Part shown: positions 8,094-16,986 of the stretch, piece after piece
Position numbering within the stretch: position 1 is the stretch's first letter
Layout of the letters: every line of letters starts with the position of its first letter
The notes under the pieces: generated by a model
Databases searched by the model: none
The model's input: the letters and a program-made list of their open reading frames with translations, nothing else
Told to the model about the DNA's origin: nothing
Made by a program: the position numbers and the translations under genes
Assembly (NCBI GenBank): GCA_002731665.1
Contig: PCCJ01000115.1
Span: 1 to 31,111, forward strand
Origin: Actinomycetota bacterium
Lineage (GTDB): Bacteria > Actinomycetota > Acidimicrobiia > Acidimicrobiales > Poriferisodaliceae
Direction of reading: 5' to 3'
DNA: 31,111 bases

Positions 8094-9299
8094 ATGTTAG
8101 AAGAAGCTAGGAGTCAGCTATCTCGCATTTCAAAGCGTGATGACGTTGTTAAAGCTTGGGTCGCACGTCATGAAGATGCCGTAATTCTTGATGCCGTTGA
8201 GGGAGCCCCTCCGGGAAGTCTTCACGGTTGGACCATTGGCGTTAAAGACGTTATAGATACTGCTGATCTTCCTACCGAACGCGGATCGCCGATATACGCA
8301 AATCGTTGGACTGGTAATGACGCTGCTTGCGTTGCAGGAGCTCGAGCAGCGGGTGCTGTTGTGCTGGGGAAAACAGTAACGACAGAATTTGCTTTATTCA
8401 CACCAAACAAAACAACAAACCCTCATAACCCTGATCGAACTCCAGGTGGAAGCTCTAGCGGTTCAGCAGCGGCTGTTGCAGACAATCAAGTCCGTGCAGC
8501 GTTTGGCACTCAGACCGTTGGGTCGGTACTTCGACCGGCTGCCTACTGCGGAGTTGTTGGATTCAAACCGACGTATCAGTTAGTGCCGACGGCAGGAGTG
8601 GCGACTTTGTCTCACTCTTTTGACACTGTTGGCTGGTTTACTAAAAACGTAACCGATTCGAAAATGATGTTTTCGACTCTTGTTGACACTAATTTAGATG
8701 AGCCAACTCGAATAAAAAAAATTGGCCGTTACCTATCGCATCAATGGGAAGCAGCCAAACCAGAAATGGCTGAAGTCATGAGGCTCGGAGAGAAAAAGCT
8801 ATCGGACGCGGGAATCGAAGTAGTTAACGTAGATCCGCTGAAGCATTTAGCTCCAGTGTTTGAAGCAGCCAACACAGTGCTGCATTACGAAGTGGTTCGA
8901 GTCTTTGCATGGGAACGAAAGAACCACGCTGATCTGATTAGTCCTCTACTTCAAAAAATGTTATTAAACGGCGACAAAGTTGATCATCGTAAGTATCGTG
9001 CTGCTCAATTAGTTTTGCTTAAAGCCCGGAATCTGCACGATGAGTTCATGAGCGAAAGCGGATTAGACGCGCTGATCACTCCGAGCGCTTCGAGTGAAGC
9101 ACCATCTATCGGCACAACTGGAGACTCTGTGTTTAACAGAGTGTGGACAGCGCTAGGAGTGCCGGCTATTCATCTGCCGACAGGCAAAGGGCCATTGGGT
9201 CTTCCGGTAGGAGTTCAATTAACTGGAAGCATGTGGGGCGACAACAAGTTACTTGGAGTCGCTAACGAAGCCGAAAAAGTTTTTGGGGTAACAGCGTAA
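8094..9299 (+). CDS. Amidase signature family hydrolase
   Basis: A 401-residue amidase of the Ser-cisSer-Lys type. The triad is visible: Lys51 (IGVKDVIDT), Ser120 in the TPGGSSSGSAAA loop, and nucleophile Ser144 in TVGSVLRPAAYCG, at the 24-residue spacing seen in this family. The usual GGS before the nucleophile is VGS here, a mild departure. At about 400 residues it is shorter than GatA (about 480), and no GatB or GatC lies near, so it is more likely a catabolic amidase than the tRNA amidotransferase subunit. Residues 28-50 lack the full-length family N-terminal helix region. It diverges from the hydantoinase and is followed 102 bases on by a SnoaL-like gene. It may hydrolyse a carbamoyl or amide product of that pathway; this is inference. 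Confidence 0.9.
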   Translation: MLEEARSQLSRISKRDDVVKAWVARHEDAVILDAVEGAPPGSLHGWTIGVKDVIDTADLPTERGSPIYANRWTGNDAACVAGARAAGAVVLGKTVTTEFALFTPNKTTNPHNPDRTPGGSSSGSAAAVADNQVRAAFGTQTVGSVLRPAAYCGVVGFKPTYQLVPTAGVATLSHSFDTVGWFTKNVTDSKMMFSTLVDTNLDEPTRIKKIGRYLSHQWEAAKPEMAEVMRLGEKKLSDAGIEVVNVDPLKHLAPVFEAANTVLHYEVVRVFAWERKNHADLISPLLQKMLLNGDKVDHRKYRAAQLVLLKARNLHDEFMSESGLDALITPSASSEAPSIGTTGDSVFNRVWTALGVPAIHLPTGKGPLGLPVGVQLTGSMWGDNKLLGVANEAEKVFGVTA

Positions 9300-9401
9300 G
9301 CCACTAACTTCTCGTATCAAGATCGAATTGTTTATTGGACATCTCGAGATCCCGTGTGCCTAAAAGCTAGTTGCAGTAATACCAAGACCAGGCAAGACTC
9401 A

Positions 9402-9923
9402 ATGTTTATGGATATCGAAACGCTCTTAGCCAAACAGGAAATCACCGATGTTGTGTATCGTTATGCACGAGGAATAGACCGGATGGACTTCGAATTAGTG
9501 AGGTCCTGTTATCACCCGGATGCTTACGATGATCATGGAGCGTTCAAAGGCAACGTTGATGAGTTCATAAGCATGGTCGAAGACTTCATGCCGCGATGGA
9601 CAGCCACCATGCACTTTATGGGAAATATTCTTGTTGAAGTCGAAGGTGAAACCGCTCGTGCTGAAACGTATGCAGTCGCATATCATCGTCGAGAGTTTTC
9701 TGATAGGGAAGGCAAGGACGATGTTTTTGGAATCCGGTATGTTGACCGGTTCGAGAAGCGGAACGGACAGTGGCTAATTGCTCACAGGGTCGTAGCGACT
9801 GAATGGCGGCGCGTAGAAACTGTGCCTGCGAACAGCAGTCGTGGTCAGGTAGGAGTTTGGGGTACACGAGATGGAAATGACGTCGTAGATTGGATTATGG
9901 GAGCAAAAACACCTGGTGGGTAG
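9402..9923 (+). CDS. SnoaL-like / NTF2-fold protein
   Basis: A 173-residue protein of the SnoaL_4/NTF2-like fold, related to ring-hydroxylating dioxygenase small subunits and polyketide cyclases. Key seen features are the N-terminal helix IETLLAKQEITDVVYRYARGIDRMD, with the Tyr-Arg-Ala-x-x-Asp pattern around residues 19-29, the LVRSCYHPDAYDDHG stretch and an AETYAVAYHRR strand. Such proteins act as small-molecule isomerases, dehydratases, hydrolases or unknown binders; no substrate can be given. The frame is open to a GTG at 9354, but the family begins near the ATG at 9402 (or 9408). It follows the amidase on the same strand and may share its transcript. Confidence 0.85.
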   Translation: MFMDIETLLAKQEITDVVYRYARGIDRMDFELVRSCYHPDAYDDHGAFKGNVDEFISMVEDFMPRWTATMHFMGNILVEVEGETARAETYAVAYHRREFSDREGKDDVFGIRYVDRFEKRNGQWLIAHRVVATEWRRVETVPANSSRGQVGVWGTRDGNDVVDWIMGAKTPGG

Positions 9924-10064
9924 TAGCTGACTGAAGATACTGAGTGCCTGCTTAGATGTCTAGAAATTCGCTAAAGGCTATAGCGCTCAAAATCACCTAG
10001 ATCTACGGCGTTGAAATCAGTTCGAGAAATGACCATGCTTATCAAACAAGAAAGCTCAAATTAG

Positions 10065-10169
10065 TTATGTCTTGTTAGCTTTCTTGTCTTTTTTAGCTTG
10101 ACGCTTTTCTTTTGTGCTTTTGGCAGCTGGCTTTTTAGCAGCCCTGCCACCTTTGTCTTTACCGGCCAT
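10065..10169 (-). CDS. Tiny Lys-rich basic protein (34 aa)
   Basis: A 34-residue protein that opens with MAGKDKGGRAAKKPAAKS and ends in alternating Lys, Ala and Glu/Asp. About 14 of 34 residues are Lys or Arg. The start is convincing: GAGAGAGG sits 5 bases before the ATG. I recall very short Lys-rich proteins opening with the same MAGKDKGGR block in actinobacteria, but cannot check this here; their function is unknown to me. It could bind nucleic acid or the ribosome because of its charge; this is only inference. It lies alone in the 537 bases between the SnoaL-like gene and the CaiB fusion. A longer frame (10061-10303) covers the same DNA in another phase but has no family-like features. Confidence 0.72.
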   Translation of the reverse strand: MAGKDKGGRAAKKPAAKSTKEKRQAKKDKKANKT

Positions 10170-10460
10170 GCTGGCCTCTCTCTGATCGGAATGAAATACC
10201 GAACAGGCACCACTTTCTCACAGCAGTGAGAGCAGAGTGCGCCAATTGGCTCAATTCTTTCAAAGCGCACGATAATCGCTGCATCATTAATCAGAGAACC
10301 CAAAGAAACAATTTTCTGTTGACGTACTGAATCAGAAAATATTCACCCTAGATATTGGCTAATTCGATTAGCATTTTTAAGTAGACACAAAAATATTAAG
10401 AACCTCTTCGAAAAGCTTGCGACTTCTAGAGAGTGGGGCACCCTCGTACCCACTAATTAA
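10170..10460. other. Intergenic region with small leader hairpin
   Basis: No gene is visible. Bases 10216-10231 hold a short perfect hairpin (TCTCAC, loop AGCA, GTGAGA) in the leader of the 34-residue gene. The rest, close to the CaiB fusion stop, is AT-rich without a clear terminator. Confidence 0.4.
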
Positions 10461-12875
10461 CTACTCGAGAACCTCGGCTGCGGCTAGATCGGCAATACGA
10501 TCTCCGTCATAATTCAAGATGTCAGCTAAAATATCGAAAGTATGCTCACCAACAAACGGGGCTCGGTTAGTTGGCGTACATTCTGAGCGCGACATTTTAA
10601 ACCGCGAGTTCTCGATAATCGAATGACGATTCGGATGATCCACCCACAAAAACGCGTCGCGATGAGCCAGCTGCGGGTCGGCAAGACACCCATCGCTGCT
10701 TTGCACTCGATGTGCAGCAACTCCTGCCGCTATCAACTTAGATTCTGCATCATCGACACTTTGGCTTTGAGTCCACTTTGTTAGTTCACCTTCAACGAAA
10801 GTACGAGCTGCATTGCGACCCCCCAATAGTTTAAGCTCCTCCATTGCCTCAAGATCTGGCCGCTTAATTACTCGACACAACTCGCGCCAAGCAGCATCAT
10901 CAACTGCGGCTATAGCAATCCAGTTATCATCACCAGCGCATTGGAACCCGCCATGAGGAACCATTGCATCATCGTTATTGCCCGAACGGGTTACCAAATA
11001 ATCATTAGCTGAAATGTCAAGCAACGCCGGAGATATAAAATGCTGAGCAGCTTCGGCTTGAGCAAGATCAATGTAAGCACCCACCTCAGTCCGGCGCTGT
11101 TGGTCTAAGGCAGCCAAGATAGTAGCCACCAGAAAATGAGTAGATGTGTAGTCGGTGTATGCGCCAAAGGGACCTGCCGGCGGACGGTCAGGCCACCCAG
11201 CTAATCCATAGAAACCGGATATCGCAGCACCTAAATTCCCGTAACCTGCAAAACTTGCTAGAGGACCGTATTGCCCATTTAAACAAGTAGAAACCATTAT
11301 CATTCGCGAATTAATTTTTGCAAGCTGCTCATAGCCTAGACCCCAGCCTGTCATGACTTTCGGGGAAAAAGACTCGCTAACTACATCAGCCCAGCCGACC
11401 AGATCGTGCACGACACTGACCGCTTCAGGTTTACTCAAATCGAGAGTAAGCGACAATTTGCCTGCATTTGCGCTATCAAACATTGCAGACTGCTCGCTAC
11501 CAGGAATATTGTCCCAAATAGGCAGAAACCCTCGAGCTGCATCTGGCTTTTTGTGGGACTCGATTTTGACGACCGTGGCCCCTAAATCCGCTAACACTCG
11601 GGTTGCGTATGGCCCAGCTAAAGACCACGTGAAATCAACAACTTTGACACCATCTAACGGCTTTTTACGAATTTTCGTCGCTGGAATCCTCGAAACCGAA
11701 GAGTGCTTATTGGCTAAAATTTCTTCAGTATCTGCGCCTAACTTGAAGACTTGTTGCAAAGGTGTAAGAGGAGTTGGGCTAACTTGCGCAAAAGCGCCAG
11801 GCGCCGAGATTTTCTGGTCGCCTATATGGAGGTCATCGAAATACCCTCTCGCGCTGAGCTGAGCACTATTAACTACTTCCCTAAGGTCAGCAATCGGAGC
11901 CATAAGAATTCGTCGCTTCATTGCCACAGCTAGTAACTCGGCCTTGGTCTTAGAGGCAGTGCATCTAGCAACATCAGCTTTTGCCTGTTCCCAAGTCTCA
12001 ATGCTGACCTCTCCTGATTCAAGCAGAGTGGCAAAATTAACCCAGTCTAATTCTACGATTTCTGGGGTGGTGAAGCCCTCGTCGAGACACCATCGCATGA
12101 GCTCTGCGGTCACGTGTCCAATTACGTCACCGAATACATGGGTAATGGAGACGAATCCGTCTTTGGCCGGGTATACGAACCGTAAATCGATTAGACCTAC
12201 TGACGCGCCGCCTCCAGAACGTATTGGAGCTGAATAGTTGCAAGCCTCAGATAATACGCCTCCCTGAGTAGCAATAGGGATTACCTGCTGAGCTGCGACA
12301 TCAATTACCTGCCCAACACCTGAGTGCCCCCGTTCGAACAACCCGGCAATCACTCCGCCCACCATGGCAGCGGCACCGAAATGAAATGCTTGGGGAACGC
12401 CAACACGCAACGGTGAACGGTCAACGTCACCAGTAAAGGACATCGTGCAAGCTGATGCCATAAGAGTGATATCAGTTGCAGGCCACAAAGCCTTTGGTCC
12501 GCTATGGCCAAAGGCAGTAAGAGTCCCTATGACTAGCGATGGGTTGATTTCTAAGAGTGAGTCAGTAGTAAGACCTAACTTGTCGAGTGCGCAAGGGCCT
12601 AACGATTCGATTAGGCAATCAGCTTCTTTAACGAGGTCGCGCAGCTGATTTTTTCCTTCGAGGGTTTCTAAGTCGATAACGACAGACTTTTTACCCCTGT
12701 CATAGGCTGCATGAGTTAGAGAGGCTCCAGAAGTATCAAATGGGCCAATGTTTCTGGTTCGAATCCCACCAGGAGGTTCGATCTTTATTACTTCAGCGCC
12801 AAACATTGCCAACATCAACCCAGCCAAATGACCGCGCTCATCAGTTAGATCTAAAACTCGATACGGTGAAAGCAC
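10461..12875 (-). CDS. Tandem CaiB/BaiF CoA-transferase fusion
   Basis: An 804-residue protein made of two class III CoA-transferase domains, about residues 1-385 and 405-800, twice the usual length. Each half opens with the family N-terminus (RVLDL...GAEVIKIEPP at 6-35; KVVDFTWSLAGPYATRVLAD...GATVVKIES at 411-440). The first half keeps the catalytic Asp135 (PATDITLMA). In the second half the same place reads GYGNLGAAISG, so Asp is replaced by Gly546. One active and one degenerate site is therefore likely, copying in one chain the interlocked dimer that CaiB proteins form. Such double-length proteins occur in actinobacteria and others, with substrates mostly unknown. It starts with GTG; GGAAGGAG lies about 10 bases upstream. 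It diverges from the small membrane protein at 13148. Confidence 0.88.
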   Translation of the reverse strand: MLSPYRVLDLTDERGHLAGLMLAMFGAEVIKIEPPGGIRTRNIGPFDTSGASLTHAAYDRGKKSVVIDLETLEGKNQLRDLVKEADCLIESLGPCALDKLGLTTDSLLEINPSLVIGTLTAFGHSGPKALWPATDITLMASACTMSFTGDVDRSPLRVGVPQAFHFGAAAMVGGVIAGLFERGHSGVGQVIDVAAQQVIPIATQGGVLSEACNYSAPIRSGGGASVGLIDLRFVYPAKDGFVSITHVFGDVIGHVTAELMRWCLDEGFTTPEIVELDWVNFATLLESGEVSIETWEQAKADVARCTASKTKAELLAVAMKRRILMAPIADLREVVNSAQLSARGYFDDLHIGDQKISAPGAFAQVSPTPLTPLQQVFKLGADTEEILANKHSSVSRIPATKIRKKPLDGVKVVDFTWSLAGPYATRVLADLGATVVKIESHKKPDAARGFLPIWDNIPGSEQSAMFDSANAGKLSLTLDLSKPEAVSVVHDLVGWADVVSESFSPKVMTGWGLGYEQLAKINSRMIMVSTCLNGQYGPLASFAGYGNLGAAISGFYGLAGWPDRPPAGPFGAYTDYTSTHFLVATILAALDQQRRTEVGAYIDLAQAEAAQHFISPALLDISANDYLVTRSGNNDDAMVPHGGFQCAGDDNWIAIAAVDDAAWRELCRVIKRPDLEAMEELKLLGGRNAARTFVEGELTKWTQSQSVDDAESKLIAAGVAAHRVQSSDGCLADPQLAHRDAFLWVDHPNRHSIIENSRFKMSRSECTPTNRAPFVGEHTFDILADILNYDGDRIADLAAAEVLE

Positions 12876-13147
12876 CCTGTACTTTCTCCTTCCCCTGCCC
12901 CGATGAAGCCCCGATATTTTGGGACTCCACAGTCAACATAGCGGCTTGTAGCCAATAGTTGCTCTGATCGCGGGTATAGCGAACAGGAATAAAGGCAAAA
13001 ATGCGGTGCCGGGCAATAACTAAATTAAATGAGGAAAAAAGTATTTAATTTCTAGTTACTAGCCGCTATTTACGTCCGATTTGGCGAGGTTTACCCTATG
13101 AGGTGCGGTCAGATGGTCTGGCCCGGCGAACATGTTTAGGAGAAATA

Positions 13148-13516
13148 ATGCAGTCGAATACGTGGGTTCAATTAACTGATAGTCGAGGTCGAGATGCACA
13201 CGCGGTAATAATGCCGTACGTTATCTCGACTTTAAGTGTTCTTGCATTGACAGTTTTTGGCGGTGAACGCCTTGAAGTTGGGGCCATTAAATTCGCCATA
13301 GCTGCGTGGGTAGTTCTAGGTTCTGTCTGGACGATGCTTTGGTTCGACGGTGTTATAGCCGACCTAGGCGCTGCGATGAAAGATATGGATGAAGAAATGG
13401 CGGCTAGCAACGTAGGCAAAAATTTTGCTAAAGCTCCGTTTCCCTTTTTTCGTGTTTTTAACGCTTTCGTGATAACAGTAATGATTGTTGTGCAGCTAAT
13501 TGCTCTTTATTCTTGA
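13148..13516 (+). CDS. Small three-helix membrane protein
   Basis: A 122-residue integral membrane protein of unknown function. Hydrophobic segments lie at about 17-37, 45-66 and 100-121. Between the second and third is a charged stretch with DLGAAMKDMDEEMAAS (about 72-87). No signal peptidase or lipobox motif is seen, and the protein ends just after the last helix. The start is set by AGGAG 5 bases before the ATG at 13148; an in-frame ATG further upstream lacks this. It stands alone, divergent from the CaiB fusion and followed by a strong terminator, so it is a one-gene transcript. I do not recognise the family. Confidence 0.82.
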   Translation: MQSNTWVQLTDSRGRDAHAVIMPYVISTLSVLALTVFGGERLEVGAIKFAIAAWVVLGSVWTMLWFDGVIADLGAAMKDMDEEMAASNVGKNFAKAPFPFFRVFNAFVITVMIVVQLIALYS

Positions 13517-13548
13517 ACGCGATTTAAGCGACAAAATTTAATTCCAAA

Positions 13549-13594
13549 TTTTTGGGGGGTGAAGCAGCACGGCGCTTTACCCCCAAAAGTTTTT
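13549..13594 (+). terminator. Intrinsic terminator
   Basis: A stem in which TTTTGGGGG pairs with CCCCCAAAA, continued by TGAAGC with GCTTTA across a single bulged G and one G-U pair, with loop at 13566-13573, is followed by TTTTT at 13590-13594. It ends the small membrane protein gene 33 bases upstream. It could also slow transcription from the minus-strand gene on the other side, which converges from 13660. Confidence 0.8.
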
Positions 13595-13659
13595 AAGACG
13601 GGAGCGTAGCCTTAGTAGCTTTGGAAAACTTTTGAATTGATTTTGTTTAGTGAGGAGAG

Positions 13660-14208
13660 CTAGTTGTGTGAGCTCGGAGAATAGATCTCGTGGGCACCGA
13701 ATTGATTCCGGGTAACTGGATCGCCAGTTTCAACGAAATAGGCAACGCCTTGAACAACTGCATCAAGGTAGGGCGGAATAGCCCTCTTAATGACTCTAGT
13801 TTCGTAACGGGAGCGGTCCTCAGATGACACATCATTACGGATGTAAGAAGTGACCTCAATGCTGAAGTTGCATGCGTTAGGAGAGAATTCTTCAATACGC
13901 CATTTAGCGAATGAGATCTTGCCCGAGAGCGGCCCAACCATCAAATCGTAGCCTTGTCCGTCGTGCCAACTAAGTACGTCACGCTGGTAATGCACTCCGC
14001 TGTAATAATAGATGTGGTCGATTCCCTTAGGACCCGGCCACCGTTCCACTTCATTTCTTTCACAAAATGGGTGCAATCTTTTCAAGTTCCCCGCATCACT
14101 AATTGCTGTCCAAAGATCTGAAGCACTAGCCGCTATCGAAACGCTCCTAGAGATAGGTGTTGCCGGTTTCATATTTAGCTCTGCGAAGATTTCGTGATGA
14201 TGCTCCAT
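13660..14208 (-). CDS. SRPBCC (START/polyketide cyclase-like) protein
   Basis: A 182-residue protein of the SRPBCC ligand-binding fold. The family opening is clear: a strand of ISRSVSIAASASDLWTAISDAGNLKRLHPF (about residues 20-49), where the helix ASDLWTAISD and the following N-L-K-R-L-H-P give the typical pattern, then HYQRDVLSWHDGQGYDLMV and the long C-terminal helix (about 145-165). Its ligand is unknown. Two starts are close: ATG at 14217 has GGGAG only 1 base away, while ATG at 14208 has it 10 bases away, so I chose 14208. A third ATG (14172) would also leave the whole domain. It diverges from the MOSC gene. Confidence 0.85.
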   Translation of the reverse strand: MEHHHEIFAELNMKPATPISRSVSIAASASDLWTAISDAGNLKRLHPFCERNEVERWPGPKGIDHIYYYSGVHYQRDVLSWHDGQGYDLMVGPLSGKISFAKWRIEEFSPNACNFSIEVTSYIRNDVSSEDRSRYETRVIKRAIPPYLDAVVQGVAYFVETGDPVTRNQFGAHEIYSPSSHN

Positions 14209-14383
14209 TAGAGGCATTCTCCCAAGTTCTAAAACTGTTTATGGAAACTATTGCACAAAGCCGGGTTGTGGCGATTGGAGAGTTGAATTTTGGTTAACCG
14301 ACTTGCTATTTGTGGGTGAGGTAATACTTGAGGTTGGCCTGCTCGTGCTGAAAGTATTCGCTAAAGGTTGCTATGGTGCTTCG

Positions 14384-15259
14384 ATGAGGGATGTACGAGT
14401 AGAGGCTATTCACATTCATCCAGTGAAGTCATGCCGTCGGATCGAAGTCGAGCAAGCCGGTGTCATAGCGACTGGGCTTAAACATGACCGTGAATGGCAG
14501 ATTGTTAACGAAAACGGTGAGTGTATTACCCAGCGAAAACATAAAATTTTGGCGACGGTTGAAACAGCTTTAGATGGTGACACCGTTCTGCTTTCAGCTA
14601 ACGGTAACGGCTCAACAATTTTAAGTCGTCAACATGCAACTGAAGTCTCTGTTCAACACTTAGTCGGACGACGGCCGGTTACAGCAGTCGATGGGGGAGA
14701 AGAAGCAGCGAACTGGATCTCAGAGCTTCTCGGCGAGCGATGTAGATTCGCCTCAGTTACCAGTGATTCCGATCACCGACCTCCATCGTCTTTGGATCTT
14801 TTTGAGCAGCCAATAGCTTTCGTAGACCTCGCACCAGTGCTGTTAACTAACTTAGCGTCCCTAAAGTGGCTGCAGGAGCGTGCCTTGGAACAGTTCACGA
14901 TTGACCGCTTTCGCCCTAACGTGATTGTCGACGCCGGCGAACCCTGGGTAGAAGACACATGGCATGACATGACTATTGGTGACGCTGAGCTGGCTGGGGA
15001 AATTCCTTGGCCGCGATGCGCTGTACCGCAAATTAATCAAGATTCTGGTGAACGTCATCGCGAACCGGCTGTAGTTCTTCGGGCGCATCGTTGGTGTGAG
15101 GAAGCACCGGAACTCGAAGGGAACGTGCGTAACATGATGGAAGGTCATGGCGTGTTTGGTATGGCATGTCGTATCGGACCTGTGGGCGGAACGATCAAAG
15201 TTGGAGATCCGTTGAAAGTGCATTCTTATCGCGAACCGCTGTTAGCGCCGCCGGCCTAG
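14384..15259 (+). CDS. MOSC domain protein (YcbX/mARC-like)
   Basis: A 291-residue protein with an N-terminal MOSC beta-barrel domain (residues 1-120, VEAIHIHPVKSC opening, then GLKHDREW) and a MOSC domain (about 140-280). In the YcbX and mARC group this binds a molybdenum cofactor and reduces N-hydroxylated compounds. RFRPNV at 175-180 and Cys212 in PWPRCAVPQ match the positions of the cofactor-binding Arg/Asn loop and the Mo-ligand Cys. Unlike E. coli YcbX there is no C-terminal 2Fe-2S ferredoxin domain, so an outside electron donor would be needed. The frame is open to a TTG at 14303, but homology begins at the ATG 14384. It is convergent with the ligase gene that follows. Confidence 0.9.
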   Translation: MRDVRVEAIHIHPVKSCRRIEVEQAGVIATGLKHDREWQIVNENGECITQRKHKILATVETALDGDTVLLSANGNGSTILSRQHATEVSVQHLVGRRPVTAVDGGEEAANWISELLGERCRFASVTSDSDHRPPSSLDLFEQPIAFVDLAPVLLTNLASLKWLQERALEQFTIDRFRPNVIVDAGEPWVEDTWHDMTIGDAELAGEIPWPRCAVPQINQDSGERHREPAVVLRAHRWCEEAPELEGNVRNMMEGHGVFGMACRIGPVGGTIKVGDPLKVHSYREPLLAPPA

Positions 15260-15315
15260 CCCTTCTCTTGTTGAGAGTGGTGCAAAGATTCCGGCCCCTA
15301 CAGTTGCTGTAACTC

Positions 15316-16797
15316 CTAGTTAATTGCGCTTTCGTGGCCAGCCCAGTACGGAGCTCGAAGTTCTCTTTTGAGTACTTTGCCTGGCCCTGACTTTGGGAGT
15401 TCGTTTTCTTGGAAAGCTATTGATCGTGGCAGCTTGTAGCCCGACAAGTACATCCGACAGAAATCGATCAGTTCGTTCTCGGTTAGTGAGTTATCTCGGG
15501 GGACAATAGTAGCGTGAACTTGTTCACCCCAATGAGGGTGGGGAATACCAAAAACTGTTGCCTCAAGAACTTTTGAGTTTTGGTAGATAATGTCTTCTAC
15601 CTCGGAACAGTAAATGTTTTCACCGCCCGAAATAATCATGTCTTTAGCTCGGTCAACAAGGAATAAATAGCCATCGTCGTTTAGATACCCGATGTCGCCG
15701 GTGCGGTACCAGCCGTTTCTGATTGATTCAGATGTTTGCTCGGGTTTGTTCCAGTAGCTGCTTGTGACATTTGGTCCTTTCACAAGGACTTCGCCCGGCC
15801 GTCCTGGCTCACCATCGATCGTTACTGACACCCCTAGGGAGGCGCGTCCGACAGATTTGCCCAAAGAAGTCTCTATGAGGAGATGTTCAGATCGGAGGGC
15901 AGTCACGACGGTCGTTTCAGTTGCCCCATAAACATGAATAAATTCGGCGTTCGGGAATTGTTTGCAGGCTCGCTTAAGAACCTCAGTCGTTATGGGTGAC
16001 GCTGCATGCGCGAGCATTCTCACAGAGTCAATAGATCTTGGGTTGAGGGCTTGTGCTTCTGTGATAGCAGCAATCATCGTCGGCACTAAGATCGTGGCTG
16101 TACACAATTCGGTCTCGATGAGGTCTAGGCAAGCATCAGGACTAAAGGTAGGCAAAATAATTTGAGTGACCCCGAGCGAGAGGCATTGTAGAACTGAAAG
16201 AGTTCCGGCTGCATGAAACATGGGTGCAGCTAGGAGGTACCTGTCATGTCCAACCAACGGCATCGTGAACTGGCTATGCATTGCATTAGAAACAATGTTT
16301 CGATGAGAGAGCATCACGCCTTTGCTTTTACCGGTGGTGCCGCCTGTGTAAAAAAGCCCCGCTAAATCGTCTTCGTTAACATCTACGAAGGGGAGAGGCT
16401 CAGCGTCGTTAACCATGAGCTCATAGTCAGCGGTTGATAGAACGTGATCGACGCTATGGATAAGCGATCCCGGGTCGCGATCAGTGATCAAAATTTTCGC
16501 GCCACCGTCTTTGATCGCGTACGTAAGCTCAGCAAGAGACCAGCGAGTATTGAGAGGTAAAATTGATCTGCCGTGTGAAGGAATCGCAGCGTAGAGCTCA
16601 GCATAAATGTCGGAGTTCGCAGCCAAGATAGCTACTCGTTCGCCTGAAGCTACCCCGAGTTCGTCAAGAATTGAGCCCACGCGATGGCAGCGGTCAAAAA
16701 ACTCTCGGAAGCTTTGTTCGTGGCCATTGCATACCAGCGCAGGCTTGTCGGTATGCATGCTTTCAGCTCTAGTCAAAGTTTCGCTAAATGTTTGCAT
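15316..16797 (-). CDS. AMP-dependent acyl-CoA synthetase
   Basis: A 493-residue adenylate-forming ligase that activates a carboxylic acid with ATP and joins it to CoA. The P-loop FYTGGTTGKSKG is at 149-160, VYGATETT at 289-296, and YRTGDIGYLNDDGY at 364-377 with adenylate-binding Asp368. The hinge VDRAKDMIISGGENIY at 381-396 and the C-terminal catalytic Lys474 in GPGKVLKREL complete the set. The acid is probably medium, long or aromatic chain, as in FadD-like or cyclohexanecarboxylate-type ligases, but the sequence does not decide. No strong ribosome binding site is seen. It lies alone, divergent from the DUF1330 gene. Confidence 0.95.
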   Translation of the reverse strand: MQTFSETLTRAESMHTDKPALVCNGHEQSFREFFDRCHRVGSILDELGVASGERVAILAANSDIYAELYAAIPSHGRSILPLNTRWSLAELTYAIKDGGAKILITDRDPGSLIHSVDHVLSTADYELMVNDAEPLPFVDVNEDDLAGLFYTGGTTGKSKGVMLSHRNIVSNAMHSQFTMPLVGHDRYLLAAPMFHAAGTLSVLQCLSLGVTQIILPTFSPDACLDLIETELCTATILVPTMIAAITEAQALNPRSIDSVRMLAHAASPITTEVLKRACKQFPNAEFIHVYGATETTVVTALRSEHLLIETSLGKSVGRASLGVSVTIDGEPGRPGEVLVKGPNVTSSYWNKPEQTSESIRNGWYRTGDIGYLNDDGYLFLVDRAKDMIISGGENIYCSEVEDIIYQNSKVLEATVFGIPHPHWGEQVHATIVPRDNSLTENELIDFCRMYLSGYKLPRSIAFQENELPKSGPGKVLKRELRAPYWAGHESAIN

Positions 16798-16986
16798 AAT
16801 GATTTTCCGAAGTTTCGAAATAGGCTCTTTCGATGTTTGAAACAGTGCGTCAAGACAAACGTTAGCGCGTTTTTATTAAATGGTTTCTACGGAGTTAATC
16901 TTTGTCGTCTTATCGGATGTATCTGCGTGAAAGCGTTATTGTTAAAAGCTTCATCGTGGTTAATTTTTTGATGGCATAATTGTGGC

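Noticed and set aside
7996..8094. Extending the hydantoinase N-terminus to 8094
   Set aside because: It adds 33 residues not in the family and overlaps the ribosome binding site and start of the divergent amidase.
11353..11862. 169-codon frame opposite the CaiB fusion
   Set aside because: It lies antisense to a clear coding gene and reads as a low-quality sequence with no recognisable motif.
12755..12771. GGTTCGAATCCCACC, which looks like a tRNA T-arm
   Set aside because: It lies inside the CaiB fusion gene, encoding an ordinary piece of it, and no acceptor, D-arm or anticodon arm fits around it.
14303..14383. Extending the MOSC protein to a TTG at 14303
   Set aside because: The extra residues have no match to the family opening, which begins at the ATG at 14384.
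14861..15223. 120-codon frame opposite the MOSC gene
   Set aside because: Antisense shadow of the MOSC coding region; no motif, no start signal.
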